Assembly: GCA_029961685.1 (NCBI GenBank)
Contig: JARWKL010000012.1
Span: 19,205,227-19,269,226 of the forward strand
Length of the DNA stretch: 64,000 nt
From: Aristolochia californica
Taxonomy: Eukaryota; Streptophyta; Magnoliopsida; Piperales; Aristolochiaceae
Reading direction: 5' to 3'
Positions 34,201-47,344 of the stretch are shown one piece after another. How positions within the stretch are numbered: position 1 is the stretch's first letter; the number at the start of each line of letters is the position of its first letter. Position numbers and translations under genes: made by a program. Below the pieces are notes generated by a model. It ran no database searches and had not been told where the DNA came from. It saw nothing but the letters and a program-made list of their open reading frames with translations.

Positions 34201-37200
34201 TCCTCCTGTTCAGAAATGATTGGCAGTTATTATATGATTTTCAATGATGCAATCTTTTTTTAGCATATACTTGGTGGCCACAATGTAAAAGTAGACTGAA
34301 AAAATTATGTTATTCACTGTGCTGATGTAGACAGAAAAGGTTGATCTGGAGAATACTGTTGTTGATGAGAGTCAAAGGCAAATTGACAGTGGAGCTTCTT
34401 CTAGACGAAGGGATGACAAATATAGTGGTATGACCCATATTTTTTCTAAACCCTTTTTATCTTGATCACTTGCAATGATTATTTCACTTTTATTAAAAAA
34501 GGGAGGTAGATTTGCCTACTTGCTCTCTCTCTCGCTCTCTCTCTTCCTCTGTTTCTCTCTTGCTTGTGTGCTCAATTACTCGCTTTCGTTCTTCTTTCTA
34601 TGGCCAGAATAATTTAATAGATAATAGTACCCTTTTTGATGATCTATTTCATTATGTTTCCTCCAATTTTTCTTATTTTTCTTTTGGTCATCTTAATACT
34701 AATTCTTAACTAAGGAAGGTGTCTCCTGCTCCTCTTTGGTTGTAGGTCACTCCTGCCTATAGGGCTGAGAGTCCTCTTCGGCTTCTGATGTAAAATTGTT
34801 TCAACCATAAAATCCTTTCAACATTAAAACAAAAGCCTAAATTTTAACACTAGTAAGAGCCATTTCATAAAATAAAAAAGTATACCCTCTTTTCCGTGTG
34901 GTTGTGGAGATATGCTAATGACAAAGCATCTTTTTGGATGGAGATTGTGATTGACAAATATGGGTATGACCGGAATGCATGGCTTCCTACTGCCGACAGA
35001 GGCAATGCCAACCAAATCTACTGTATCAAAAGAAATCCTAAAGCTCTTGCTTCTCTTTATTAAGGAATCAAATTCAATGTCTAGAGTGACAATAAAATTC
35101 AATTCTGGAATGATACTATGATTGGAGCTAGTTCCCTGCTCATATTTTCCCATCTCTATTCAGGATGGCTTGAGATTTTAAATATCTGTGGGCAGCTCTT
35201 GCATTACTTCCAAGGGAAGTTAGAATTTAAATCTCAAAAGAGATCTTAATGAGTTTGAGCTTGACTCTGTAGGCTAGCTTCTTGCTGAGATATCCCTTTT
35301 AACATCAAATTGTTTGGAGGTGGACATCTTTGGGACAATTTTCTGTTGCCTCATGCTATACTTTCCTTACCAATGGAAGGCCTTAACACTGTTTGTGCTG
35401 CTCTGGCTTGGAAAACCCTTGCCCTCCTAAGGTTTTTCTCTTTTTTTTTTTTTGGTGCATTATCATGGCAAGTTATTAATGACGGACCTGCTCTTCAAGC
35501 ATGTTTTCAGGCAGCCTCCCTTATGCAATATTTGTGGACAGGCTAATTTGACCATTGATCACATTCTGGTCGATTGTGGTGTTGCAAACAAGATTTGGAA
35601 CTCTTTTTTGTTGAGATTTCAAACTAATTATTGGCTCCAAAATACATTTTTGGATCTATTTGAGCAATGTCTACCCAGTCCCCCTCCCCTGGGTTGGAAA
35701 GATAAAATATTTTGGGGGAATCATTAAGGCTAGAGTCCTTATGAATCTTTTCTGCTGCAGCACTCAAGGGATTTGAATCAAATTATGTCCCCTCTTCTCA
35801 GTAAAAAAAAGGAAAGAAAAAAAACTGGATCTTATATATTGTTCTTTATCCCCTAGCTATTCCTTAGAAATGTAGTGGTTGTTCCGGACTTGAGCGTACC
35901 ATCAAGTTGAACTTTGACAGTTGTTCTCTTTGTAGGCCCCGGTGTAGCTGGTGTTTTGGCACTCTTCAGGGATAACTTTGGAAATACTCTCCTTGCTCAC
36001 TCAGGGCCAATTGGTGTTAAAGATTCCCTTGGAGCTGAAATTTATGGCTTTACTCTTAAGGGCTAAAGGTTTTCAAAGATAACATTGCTGGCCATATTGC
36101 TGTTGTAGGGGACTCCAGGATTGTCATTGGTTGGATGGAGAAAATCTATAGAGGTTCCTTAGAAGTTTCACAACTTGGTGACAGAAGCTCAGGTCATCTC
36201 CCACACCTTGAGGTGTCTTGGTCCCACACTCTTAGGTCGGCTAACATGATGACTTATTTCTTGGCTAAGGAGGGAGCTTGGCATTAACATCTCGTTGTAG
36301 GGCATAGTTTGTCCCTTTAGCCTTTTCTTTTTTATTTCCTTTCTTTCTTGGGTTTTTCTCCCTCTTTTGTTGTATTTGTTCTCCTTTTTTATAACAAAAC
36401 TTTACCCTTCAAAAAACGAAGAATGAGAGCTGCTTAGAAAGTAAAATAATGATAGGATATGTCTAATTTAGTAATTCCAGTCCACTTTACCTGGTGACCT
36501 GTTTGTGTTCTTCACAGGGTTGATAATTATTGTTCCCCACCTTTCCCTTGAAAGCACCTTTATGAACAAAGTTATAAAACTAAGCCAGTGAATCAATGGG
36601 TTACAATTGAACCCTGATCAGCTGGGTTTGGTTGCTGGTTGACTCAGAATGATGTCATTATTTAAAATAATTTTTCTGGGTCAGATAAGGAGATATCCAC
36701 CCTTGGTTCCCTCCTCTACACTTCCTAGGATGGGGGAGATCTCTCTCGCCTCCCCGCCATCGTAAAACTGCAGGGGATTTCTCTCCTTTTGTTTAGAAAG
36801 GGACGGGGACACTCATCTAGATCCCCTTCCCCTTCTCTCTGTAAAAAACTAAGAGAGGGGGGAAGGGGGAGGAGGGCGCTGCCCTCTCCTCCCTTGCCGG
36901 TGCCGAATGAGAAGGGAGGGGGTGAGTCCTCTCCCCTAGTTTGCATCATGTAAGGGAATTCCCATGTGTCGAGTGACTTGGATGACTGGGTGGGATCAGT
37001 TAGTTCACCAGTTTAACTGTGTGTTGACCCATTTCCTGGTCTCTTCCCATAGTGTCCCAGATAGGAGACCAGGTTCGGTTGAACCTGATTCAGGTTGGGT
37101 ATATAACACCGTTCAGGACCCTGTAAAGTGCCTTGGTCTCTTCCAAGCAAATATTTTTTTAAATTTTTTTAGTATTTAGGAATAACACTTCGGAAGATGA

Positions 37201-40200
37201 CCTTTGATGAAATCTGCTGAACCCTTGTCTCTTACCCCTAGGTCTTGTGTCAAGTCTCATGGTGTCTTTCAATGTAGACAAGGAAAAATATGAGATCCGT
37301 TTCTCTTCGGTGTTTATTTAATCCTATTATGGTCAGATACTGTGATAGAGCTTAGTGTAATTTTGCCTACAATATTTATGTAATAGTAATGACCATTAAA
37401 ATAATAATTTTTTTTGAATGACAAGCAAAATAATTTTTCAATGTACAGTTTGCAATAGTGCATTGAAATTGTATTTCACATTTGCCTCAGAGGAGTTAGG
37501 CATGAATGCCTTGTTATAGTGGCTTCTCACTCTCTTGCTCTTGATGTTATTTCTACTTTCTCATATTTTTTTCCTGTTGTACATGAATGGGTTGCCTCCT
37601 CTGTTTACCTAAAGTGAATAAAATCACTTGAACCTCAATTTTTCTAGATAATAGGATATAATATTTTTTCTCAATTCTTGTCTGTAATAATTGCTAGGAA
37701 GGGACATCGTTTTATATTTTGAAAAGTGATATTCAGATAAGTCCATGGGCTATGATGCGGTTCTTGAAGCAAAATAATATCAAGGGGTTTATGTTTTGCT
37801 TTTATTATTTTCCAAAATATAATGAAAAACTTCCTTCTCAGTAGAACATCAAAATACCTTGCAGCACCACCAATCCTAAACCTATCCAAGATAACCTATC
37901 TCAAATTATTCATCCTCTTTAATATCTTAAGGAGGACCATGAAAAAAATAAAATCTTATTGTGGATATGGTGGATAAATTGAAAGAATTGATTTGAGGCC
38001 TAAAAGTATGTGCTTTAAACTATTTGACTCTATGGACTGAGAACTGAGAACTGTCTTTCCTAGATTTTCAGTCTGGTTACTACCCTAAGGTGGCACAGTG
38101 CTAATTCTAAACCTATCAAAGATAATCTATTTCAAATTATTTTTCCTATTTAATATCTTATGGTGGACCATTTAAAAAGATCTTATTGTGGACATGGTGG
38201 ACAGATTCAAAGAATTGATTTAAGGCCTAAAAATGTGTGCTCTAGACTATTTGGTTTTATGGACTGACAACTGAGAACTCTCTCCTAGATTTTCGGTCTT
38301 GTTATTACCCTAAGGTGGTCTATGAGCTATTTAAAAAAAAAACAAAAAAAGGTGGTCTATGAGCTATCTGTGTCTTAATCAAATTCACTGATCTACAAAA
38401 GTCCTTCCAGCATTTGTTGCAATGACTCTCATAATGCTGTATCCAACTGCTTTTGCCTTTTTTAAATTTCTTTCAGTAGACAGGTGTAACCTTTCTTGGG
38501 AATTTTTCCATCAGGAAGCTGGCTAAGGTGCTACCTATGTTCTCATTTGCCTGTAAACTTTGACTCTTTGTTTAGTTTGTATTCCTGTCCTTAGAAAAAA
38601 GCTTTACCTTTTTTAAAAAAGAAAAAAAGAAATCCAGTCTTCAATGCTTAATTAATTCTCCAATAGTGTAGCTCTTAGCCTGTCATCTATTTCCCCCCTG
38701 AGGATAGAGTGCGGACCGCAATATATAAAGTGGATATCCTATTTTGACGTGTCAAGGAAACAAAGATAATATTCATTGTATTTCCTAAATGGTTAAATAT
38801 GCAGAAATCACCAATTCTATGATTAGTTCTCTTGTTTTATTTTTGTTAATGACATTGGTTGAAGCTGACTTGCATCATTTTCTTGTTTTTTAATTTGTGT
38901 TGGTTCTTCTAGCCTTTTGTGCTTGAAGCTTTTTAATTTGACTCTATGTTTGGTTTCCTTGATGTCTTTCTCATGATCTTTACCATGTGAATATTATTTT
39001 TTAGAAAGGAGTGCGACAGAATCTGATGAAGACAATGAAAGACAAGATGCTGCTGAGGAAGAAACAGATGAAGATGAAAATGCATTTTTCGACACTCGAG
39101 ATTTTCTGTCATCAAGTTCATTCAAAAGCAGTGAATCAGACTTTCAGAGGTCGTCTTTGGATTCTGATGATGAAGTGTTTTATCCTGTTGGATCTGAGAA
39201 TGAGTCAGATGCTTTCATGAAATCTGTGGGTTGTAACTACCCTTATGTGAAACGTCGTAAAAAGCTGCCAGAGCCCGTTGAGAAGGAGAAAGGGGTCAGC
39301 CTATGGTCTATGATTAAAGATAATATTGGGAAAGATCTTACCAAAGTTTGTTTGCCTGTCTACTTCAATGAGCCTCTGTCCTCTTTACAGAAGTGTCTTG
39401 AAGATCTTGAATACTCCTACCTTCTGGATAGAGCATATGAGTGGGGCAAAAGGGTGAGTTCTATAAGGTAGTATATTTGTGTGTCTTACATTCTGAAACA
39501 TGATAACCAGCTCCATTAGGATGATTATGTAATTTGTTCTGGGTGTTGTTGTCTGATATGTTTTCCATTATCAGTTTTAATCTCATTAGGATCAAGGGAG
39601 AAAATGAGTTTGAATTGTTTAAAAAATAAGCATGTTCAATCAAAGACTGGTCACTTTGCAAAAATCACACGATCTTAATGTGTTTAACTTTCTGATGTGT
39701 AGCTGTCTAATCAGCCTTATATTTTCCTGACCACAGATCTGGATGTTCTGGGTTCAGGTTAAAATAAATGATGGAAAGTTGGCAGTTTCTAGTAAGGATT
39801 CTCGTTGTGAATGATAGAGCTTGGGCCACCTCATTTGTGTTTATGATTTATCTTTGTGTAGCACCTTATTTTAATTTTTTATGATTGAATTTTTTGTGGA
39901 ACTTATGTTTGTATTTTCTTCCTTGTCTAATATTTGCAACTAGGCAATTGAGTTTGTGTGTGCTGGTTGATTGAAGCACTAAATCTTCCATCATTAGAAT
40001 CTTCATATTTGACATGTCACCTTCTGCAAAAAATATGTGCTGTGCTATGAACAGCACAAATATACATATTTAATTCATTTACATTTTTTATGATTATCTT
40101 ATTTTACTTTTTTGACATAAGAGTGGTATATGGTTTATTGATTTAACTTTTTTCACGAAATGCTGACTTTGTCATGAATACATACAGGGAAACAGCTTAA

Positions 40201-43200
40201 TGAGAATTCTCAATGTTGCTGCATTTGCTGTTTCTGGATATGCTTCTACTGAAGGACGAAATTGTAAACCATTTAATCCCCTTTTGGGGGAGACATATGA
40301 AGCTGACTACCCAGACAAAGGGCTACACTTTTTCTCAGAAAAGGTTTTTCTCCACTCTAAATTCTTCAGTTGGTGTTACCTTAATATTGTTTGCTTTATA
40401 TTTACTTTTTAAAATCTCTAATTAAATGAATTTTATGCAAAAATTAGACATTGTTCATTTCTTCTATAATTGTATTTGTAGCTATTTAAATACCATCTGT
40501 TTATAAATATGCTTCTGCATTCTTCATTCTGTTTATATGAAGTGTGCTGAGTATTCTTTTTCTTTCATTTCTATTAGTGAATTCATACCCACATGAAGGC
40601 TGCAAAGCTTTGAATGGCTGTGCTACTTAATCTCTATCCTGTTCTGTTTTGTGTAAGGAATCTTAGTCAACTGAATGGTTAAGTTGTTGATTTTTTTAGT
40701 TTTTCCTTCAAAATAGTGAGAATATTATTAAAGAGTGGGAAAATATTTCTCAGTGAAGGAAGAGAAATATGATGAGAAATAGCTCCAAGGAGCAGCGATG
40801 TGTTCAGGACATAAAAGCAAGCAGATCAATAAAATATAGAAAAACTGCTGAGTTGCATCTCCTCTTTTGTGGAAGGAGAGCAAGGTGTTTGTTGTGCAAT
40901 CCAGCTTGCATTAGGCACCTCAGATAGGATGTTGTGGTCCTGGGTTAAGTACCTATGCCTTCCGCTCCTAACAGGTCGGTCTTTTGGGTAGTATTGGCTA
41001 GGTGCTTAACATTTGGTATCAGAGCTTGCGCTACGTTCTGAGTTCGATTCCCAATGGACGTGGGTGATTGCGAACCCCGGAATGCAGGGTTTCCCGGTTC
41101 GGCTATTTCTCTCGTCGCTATGTGCTAAGCCGCCTTAGTCGTTGGCTCTTAAGGGCGGGTGTGATGTTGTGGTCCTGGGTTAAGTACTTATGCCTTCCGC
41201 TCCTAATAGGCTGGTCTTTTGGGTAGTATTGGCTATGTGCTTAACATAGGAATTGACTCTTCTTGGTGTAAATTGTCCAAGAAATCCTCATGATTGTTGG
41301 ATGGGGGATACGTCTTTAGTCCATTCCTGCCCTTCTATCTGTAACATTGTTTGTGATCTTTACTTTTTTACGATATCTATTGATTTTTTAAGGTTTGGAT
41401 GGGAAATGGAAATGGACGAAATTGGACAAAGTTGGTGGTAAATTGAGCAAATGTGGTGGGATATTATGGGGATTACTGGTTCACAAATGCAGTGGATTTG
41501 ATTCACTTCAAGGGAGGTTGACCTCCTAAGTTAGGTTTTAATCCCTGCTGTCACAATATTTATAAAACACTCCTACAGGAAGAATAATTATATTCAAGTC
41601 CCCTACAAAATGGTTCTACTATTTAATCTCAAGGCCATAGTAGTAATACTATTTTCACTCTTAAGTATTTCCCTGACATCCACACCCCAACTTCCCCCTT
41701 TGCCCACACCAATACCTTTGCCACCCTGACCTCAAGGTCCTCTCCAACCTAATCGAGAAAAAAAAAAAAAAAAATCTTCTTTCCCAAGTTCCTCTGTTCA
41801 ACTGTTTGTGGTCCTCAAAATGAAATGATGGAACATCTTCTGTCCTCAAAATGCTCTGGGCGTAGTTGTTTCTGTGCCCTTATTCTTTTTTTAATTAAAA
41901 TTATCACCTTTCAAGAAAAAAAAGTGAAAATATTCTTTTTGGCTATGTTATTTTGAGATGTGCCTAAGACCTGATTATATCCTTCTGTTGTTTTTGGTGT
42001 TTTTTAAATGGCCGATTAATCAAACCACTATTTCTGTTGCCTTTGTTGGGGCTTTCTGCACCTTTTTCTGTGCTTATAAAATTCTTCATCACTAAAAAAT
42101 AAAATGTTTTAGCCTGTTTCTTCCAAGTATAAGGAGTCTTGAATGAGGAAATGCCTCTCTGGATTGCTATTCTAAAATAAAACTTCATGTTTTAATTTGA
42201 GACAGGTCAGCCATCATCCCATGATTGTTGCTTGTCATTGCGAAGGTAGGGGATGGAAATTCTGGGGGGATAGTAATTTAAAAAGCAAATTTTGGGGACG
42301 ATCTATACAGCTTGATCCAGTTGGACTTCTCACTCTTGAGTTTGATGATGGGGAAATTTTTCAGTGGAGCAAGGTTAGGAATTTATGCTTTTCCTGTTAC
42401 TCTTTTCTAACTATTAGTCTATATGTTCCCTGATATTAAATTTGAGATGGGATTCTCTTTCAGGTCACCACTTCCATCTACAACCTTATATTAGGAAAGC
42501 TTTACTGCGATCACTATGGGACCATGCGTGTACAAGGAGACCATGAATATTCGTGCAAGCTAAAATTCAAAGAGCAGTCGATCATAGACCGAAATCCTCA
42601 CCAGGTTTCTTTCTTTTCATTTTTCATGTATATTTAATCGGTATTGCTCATAAAAGTATATTGAATGGCTTCTTCATAATCATTGGACATATTGGTCCCA
42701 ATATTTGGTTATTCAATTTGCTTGAACCCTTTTGCAGACAACAGAAGGGTCTCAAGGGTTCAAGCTGATCGATTATCACAAGTTAAGCTGAAAAAACATT
42801 CCCCTGGTGCTTTAGCTTCTAGATTATATCTAAGTTCTTATTGATTTAAAACTTGCCTTCTGTAGATGCCACTTTGGAGTAACAATTAGTGTTTCTCGAC
42901 GGGACAAATTAAGCATCTTTGTCTTGTTGGGGGTATGTAGTCCATATGTCCATCAGCAAGTCCTACCAGTTAATTCTATCCCAACTATATTTTGTGTTTT
43001 GCCCTGATTTTTTCATCTAAACTCATGGACACCATGTAAGCAAGTCTGGTTAATGAAAATAGTTATTCGTGTGAAGTGGGAGCAGAATGAGCAGGACAAT
43101 ATCATCAGCCCAGTCAGTTGTTTTTTTTCTACTTTTACTGATGTAGAAGTTTTCTTTATTTATTTTGATTGACCATATAGCCATTAGCACTGTTGTAAGT

Positions 43201-46200
43201 CTTTTCTTTTAGTGGTTAGATCATCATTACTTGAACTACAATTTTCTTCTGCAAGGAGGTACTGATGGCTGATATTTTGCATAACCTCCAGTATCGTTAC
43301 TGCCGGATCTTCTATGATATTTTGCATGACCTCCATATTGTTCCTGCTAGATCTTCTGTTAAAGTGTGTCTTTAGGTGTCCTTACTGAAATTTTTCACTT
43401 CATATTTGTATTGGGTTCCATTTGTCATGGAAGCATGATCCTAGACTTGATATCTTCTTTTTTCCTCCTCCCATATCTAATTGGTTCTGTCTACATCTTT
43501 GAGCATACAACTAGGTCCATGATCATATGGAACAAGTACCTCTGGTTTAACTTATGCCAACTAGGTGCACTCATAAATAATGCCCAAGTGGTAGTGGTAA
43601 TACATGTGTATGTCTATTTTTCAGTAAATGGTTCATCTTTCTTATATGTATCTCATATTAGTGGGGCAAAACTAGATTATACATTTTTATGTTTGCATTT
43701 CATTCGTAAAAAAATCAGCAAAGTTGCTTCTCTGGTGTAATACATATATCTTGTATGTGGTATATCCTCCTTAATCTTCTTTTTCTTTTGAGAGGTTGAG
43801 CCTAACGTATCCAAATCTGTTATGGAAGGAAAAATGTAAAAAACGTGATTGTAGATGTTTTTTTTTCTGTTGCAAACCTCTATTTGTTGATTCTCATCCT
43901 CATACTTTTATCTTATTGTTATGGATAATTTTCAAGGCCTCAAGGATTTCTACACAGATGGCCCTGAGTGGCCATTGTTTCCTGTGATTGTTGGGCACTC
44001 AAAATCTGCTACGAATTACTTGATATGGCCTCTACAGATATCTGTGTTATACCTGCTGATGCAATGGTTGGTGGAGAACAAGTTTATCGTATAAAGAGGC
44101 CAATGAGAAAGTACCCATGGAAGTCGTTTCCCTGTGAGAGCATCATTTCAGTCCATCTGATTAGTAGGCTGTGCAATTTAGATAGGTGGTGATGCAGTTA
44201 GAATGAGAAAGCTCTTCTAAGATTCATATTCTGCATCCTCAATTATTCAGTTCTTTGGAGTACGAAATTGATTTTTTTTGTCCATTCTGCTTGAAGGCTG
44301 AAGATTCTATTACCAAATGATTTTTGTCAGGCATGTATCTGTCAATAAATGGTCTTTTCTACCAGATATGTTTGAAACTGGCTTCCTGAATTGTGGTTTG
44401 GCTGGGTGTAGTTTAGTCCTGCAACTAGGATGAGTACGTTTCAGTCCAAGTCTGGTTTGAGGTGGAGGGAAAGTGTCATTTTTTCCTTGTAGTTGTTGAA
44501 AAAGTGGACTCTCTTAATCAATTATCCTTGTCTTTGATGTTTATCATGCTATGCTGTGAAAATTCCGCCATCTGTTAAATCCACGCCTTCTTTCTGGACT
44601 CTTCCAAAAATTTGATAGTTGGCTAAATTGCCTGTAGGTTACTTTTGTAGCTAGCATGTCATAGTTGGTAGTGTGCATAAGGAAAGAGATGAGAAAAAAT
44701 CTCATGAAGGGTGATATTGCTCCAGATGTTGAGTTCTTGTGAAATTATGTGTAGCATCCTCTTTTGAAGAAGCAAATTTCCAGACATAGGAATTGGGAAT
44801 CCGGTTATGACGGGCATTTATCATGCTGGATTTTTGTGGCAGATTGATCAGAAATAGCACTTGAGGTTCAGACTGGTATTCCTGCCTCTTTTGGGCATGT
44901 GGATACCAAGGCTGTGGTGCTGGTTTTTCTTCTGAAGTCTTTAAGTTATTTAAGAACACCTTTTCGGTTCAGTGATGATGAAAGGTGGATGTGATGTATG
45001 GTTGCTCGGAGTTTGATCATTCCTCCCCTCTTCCCTTTTCTCTTGTTTGTCAACAACTTTCAGGCCCTGAAGCCAACCATTTACTGACGATTTGGCATGA
45101 TATGGACTCTTTGAACAAAACCTTTTTATTGGAGGCTCCATCTCTGTCTACATACTTTAGTTTATTTTAGGCATATTAATTTCTTAAAAGAATACATCAT
45201 TTGTCATGTTAAAAACGAAAAGGACCTCTTTTTTAGGGTAACTGAAATTGATCAAATTTATAGGGGCAAAGAATTTGTCATTTCAAGCAAGTTTTCTAGT
45301 TTAGGGTTTAGACTTGTTTTTCTTTAGCATTTAAATGTTTATTGATCGCTTTTGTGCCAGCTTGTTAAACCAGAAAACGTGTAGTCTTGACCTAGTGTGA
45401 AATACTGCCAACTCGATTAGTGTAGTCGACTGTGTAATTTATGGTATTTAGACTGTTTCTAGCCTGTCAGCTAATATGCAACTTCTCAATGTAGCTAAAA
45501 TTCCAAAAAAGTAACAAATTCTTTTTTTCCTTGTGAACCTCTGTTGTGTTAGTGTCGATATTGATTCTCTTATAGTTTTCTTATACTCATCCTGTACTGC
45601 TGACTACTTAATTTCTTTCTCTTATAATTCTCTGCGGCAGGTTGTAATGCATGTCTCCTACATTTTGCAGGTCCATGGTATAGTACAGGATAGGAGTGGG
45701 AAAACAGTGGCTACTCTAATTGGGAAATGGGATGAGAGCATGCATTATGTGTTCGGGGACTGCTCTGGTAAAACCAAGGGCCCAGAACACTTGGCAGGGG
45801 CCTGCTTGCTCTGGAAAAGGAGCAAGCCACCTGAGAACCCTACCAGATATAACTTGACTCGTTTTGCTATTACCTTAAATGAGCTGACCCCTGGCTTGAA
45901 GGTGCACATTTGTTCGTTCTATGTTTTCGGTTTGATCATTCATTGGTTTTTTGTAGCTGTAGCAGTTTTGTTACATTTTTTTTGGTAGAACTCCTTTATT
46001 TGATAGTTATTGTTGAACAGGAGAAGTTGCCACCTACGGACTCTAGGTTACGGCCAGATCAGCGATGCCTGGAGAATGGGGAATATGAAATGGCTAATGC
46101 AGAGAAGTTGCGACTGGAGCAGAGACAACGTCAGGTAAATCTTTTAATTACTGAATTAATGAAAAAGAGTTAGAAATGGATTTAATTATTTAGGAGTTAT

Positions 46201-46457
46201 GCTGTAATACTGAGGTTACGTCTTAAGTATCTGTCCAACCAAAGATCATTTTAAATGAAGCTGCTCAAAGTAGAATTTTGATTTGGCAGGCGCGGAAGAT
46301 GCAAGAAAGGGGTTGGAAGCCCAGGTGGTTTGCCAAGGACAAAGCAACAGACACATACAGATATGTGGGTGGATACTGGGAAGCCAGGGAACAGAACAAT
46401 TGGGAGTCCTGTCCCGATATTTTCGGCCAGGTACCTACTGACCAAATTTTCGACTGA
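31272..46457 (+). CDS. ORP1: Oxysterol-binding protein-related protein, ORP1 type (PH + ORD)
   Basis: Ten GT-AG exons join in frame to 820 aa: 31272-31853, 31943-32299, 34331-34427, 39005-39453, 40188-40343, 42206-42373, 42464-42604, 45671-45901, 46021-46134 and 46290-46457. The start [12 protein letters not shown] matches the N-terminus of the Arabidopsis ORP1C/1D group (about 800 aa). A PH domain spans about residues 113-245 ([20 protein letters not shown] to [16 protein letters not shown]) and should bind membrane phosphoinositides. A basic, coiled-coil-prone segment follows (about 260-325). An acidic linker (about 350-400) carries NAFFDTRDF, an FFAT-like motif. The OSBP-related lipid-binding domain runs from about 442 ([20 protein letters not shown]) to the end. 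It includes NPLLGETYE and the signature EKVSHHPM (residues 546-553; family form EQVSHHPP). Later blocks are [29 protein letters not shown], then KPRWFAKD and [10 protein letters not shown]. The family moves or senses sterols and phosphoinositides at membrane contact sites. Introns 3 (4.6 kb) and 7 (3.1 kb) are large and full of repeats, but all splice sites remain. Confidence 0.94.
33205..33320 (-). mobile_element. LTR remnant in ORP intron 2
   Basis: 'aattacatccatgtccctac', 'ctaaaataaaactaattata' and the end 'ccttccaaca' match the LTR at 6432-6629, which ends 'ccttctaaca'. Only about 115 bp remain. Confidence 0.5.
34880..36420 (+). mobile_element. 3' end of an L1-type LINE in ORP intron 3
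   Basis: Broken plus-strand frames show the C-terminal part of a plant LINE polyprotein. First come pieces such as [20 protein letters not shown]. The reverse-transcriptase zinc-binding region follows near 35510-35610 ([20 protein letters not shown], then VANKIWNSF). An RNase H-like domain follows from about 35939 ([20 protein letters not shown], then [12 protein letters not shown]). Frameshifts and stops are frequent. It is in the same orientation as the host gene and is removed with the intron. Confidence 0.78.
37872..38335. repeat. Imperfect tandem duplication in ORP intron 3, period 231 bp
   Basis: Two units, at about 37872 and 38103, share 'ctaaacctatc-aagataa', 'tttaatatctta-gg-ggacca', 'aaagaattgattt-aggccta', 'ggactga-aactgagaact' and 'taccctaaggtgg'. 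The end of unit 2 carries a further 20-bp duplication, 'ggtggtctatgagctat', either side of an A run. Confidence 0.8.
39082..39102 (+). other. Sequence encoding an FFAT-like motif in the ORP protein
   Basis: Residues 372-378 read AFFDTRD and are preceded by a run of acidic residues (EEETDEDEN). The FFAT consensus EFFDAxE binds VAP proteins of the endoplasmic reticulum; two Phe and an Asp in an acidic context are kept here. Binding is inferred. Confidence 0.5.
40930..41246 (+). mobile_element. TRIM element, copy B, in ORP intron 5
   Basis: Two LTRs of 82 bp (40930-41011 and 41165-41246) start TGTTGTGG and end GCTTAACA. The primer site TGGTATCAGAGC is at 41014-41025 and a purine tract (aagggcggg) precedes the right LTR. 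TAGGA flanks both ends (40925-40929 and 41247-41251). The whole element is 317 bp with no coding capacity. It is close to copy A at 17634-18066 in the LTRs but differs in the interior. It lies in the sense orientation within the intron 40344-42205. Confidence 0.92.
43271..43360. repeat. 45-bp tandem duplication in ORP intron 7
   Basis: Two adjacent 45-bp units both start 'gatattttgcat-acctcca' and end 'gatcttct'. Exact period 45. Confidence 0.8.
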
Positions 46458-47344
46458 GATGCATAGAGATTTTAATTTTTGTCGTCTGTCATTCCTTTCT
46501 AAATTAGAATCATCCTGAGGCTCGGTAATTTCGAGCTCTTGAGCTGTGAGGAAGCTCAAAGCAAAACTACATGTAATAAAAGATGTCTTTTGTTTTTTTG
46601 CCCCCCCTCTTCTCTCTGTTAGGAACTGATGTAGATGATATTTCTTTGTAGAAAGTGTTCAATATTCAATTCACTTATTCTTTAGTTATTCTCCAATGTA
46701 AGTGTGTCTGTGATTCATTTATTTTGTTCACTCTGTTGTTTTCCTCAGTTTCTAATTTTGTTCACTATGAGGTTAAGGCAAGTTGAGGGTTTGGACCCTT
46801 TCTACTTTCGTGTTGGATGACTTTGGGCAATTATGAGCTGCAAAATAGTGAACCCAAAATGGGAACTTTTAACTGAATCTGTGCCATATATCTAACCCAA
46901 TTCAAAAGGAATTTTTTCCAATTAGAAAATTAACTAAAGGAAAAATGATTTTCCTATGGCTCTGTTTCCTATATGACGGTACAAACAGTCCATTGAAACG
47001 ATCTGCTTTCCTAGGGTTCTGCGTTAAAGTAGCCTCCTCATCAAGAAGCATCTGATGAATATTTTATCTTTTAGATGGCTTATTCTCTTGAATCATCCAT
47101 CTTAAACCTCAGCACTTAAGTTGGCATTTACAAAAACTTTTGTTTACTCAATGCTTTAAATAGTCGGCTGCTTCATAAATCAATAGCGTTCCTCTTATCT
47201 ACAGTTTTCCCCCCAAATTAACAAGCAACCCCAGATCTCTACAGGTCTTCAAGGAACAACAAAGAAGATTCAAAATACTTCTTTATCCCAAAAGAAGTCT
47301 ACAATGAATTCCTAATAATTTGCAAGACATTTCTTTATTTCCTA

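Noticed and set aside
40930..41246. SINE interpretation of the repeat, because of Pol III-like boxes
   Set aside because: Direct terminal repeats, a primer site, a purine tract and 5-bp target duplications all fit an LTR-type TRIM; there is no A-rich tail.
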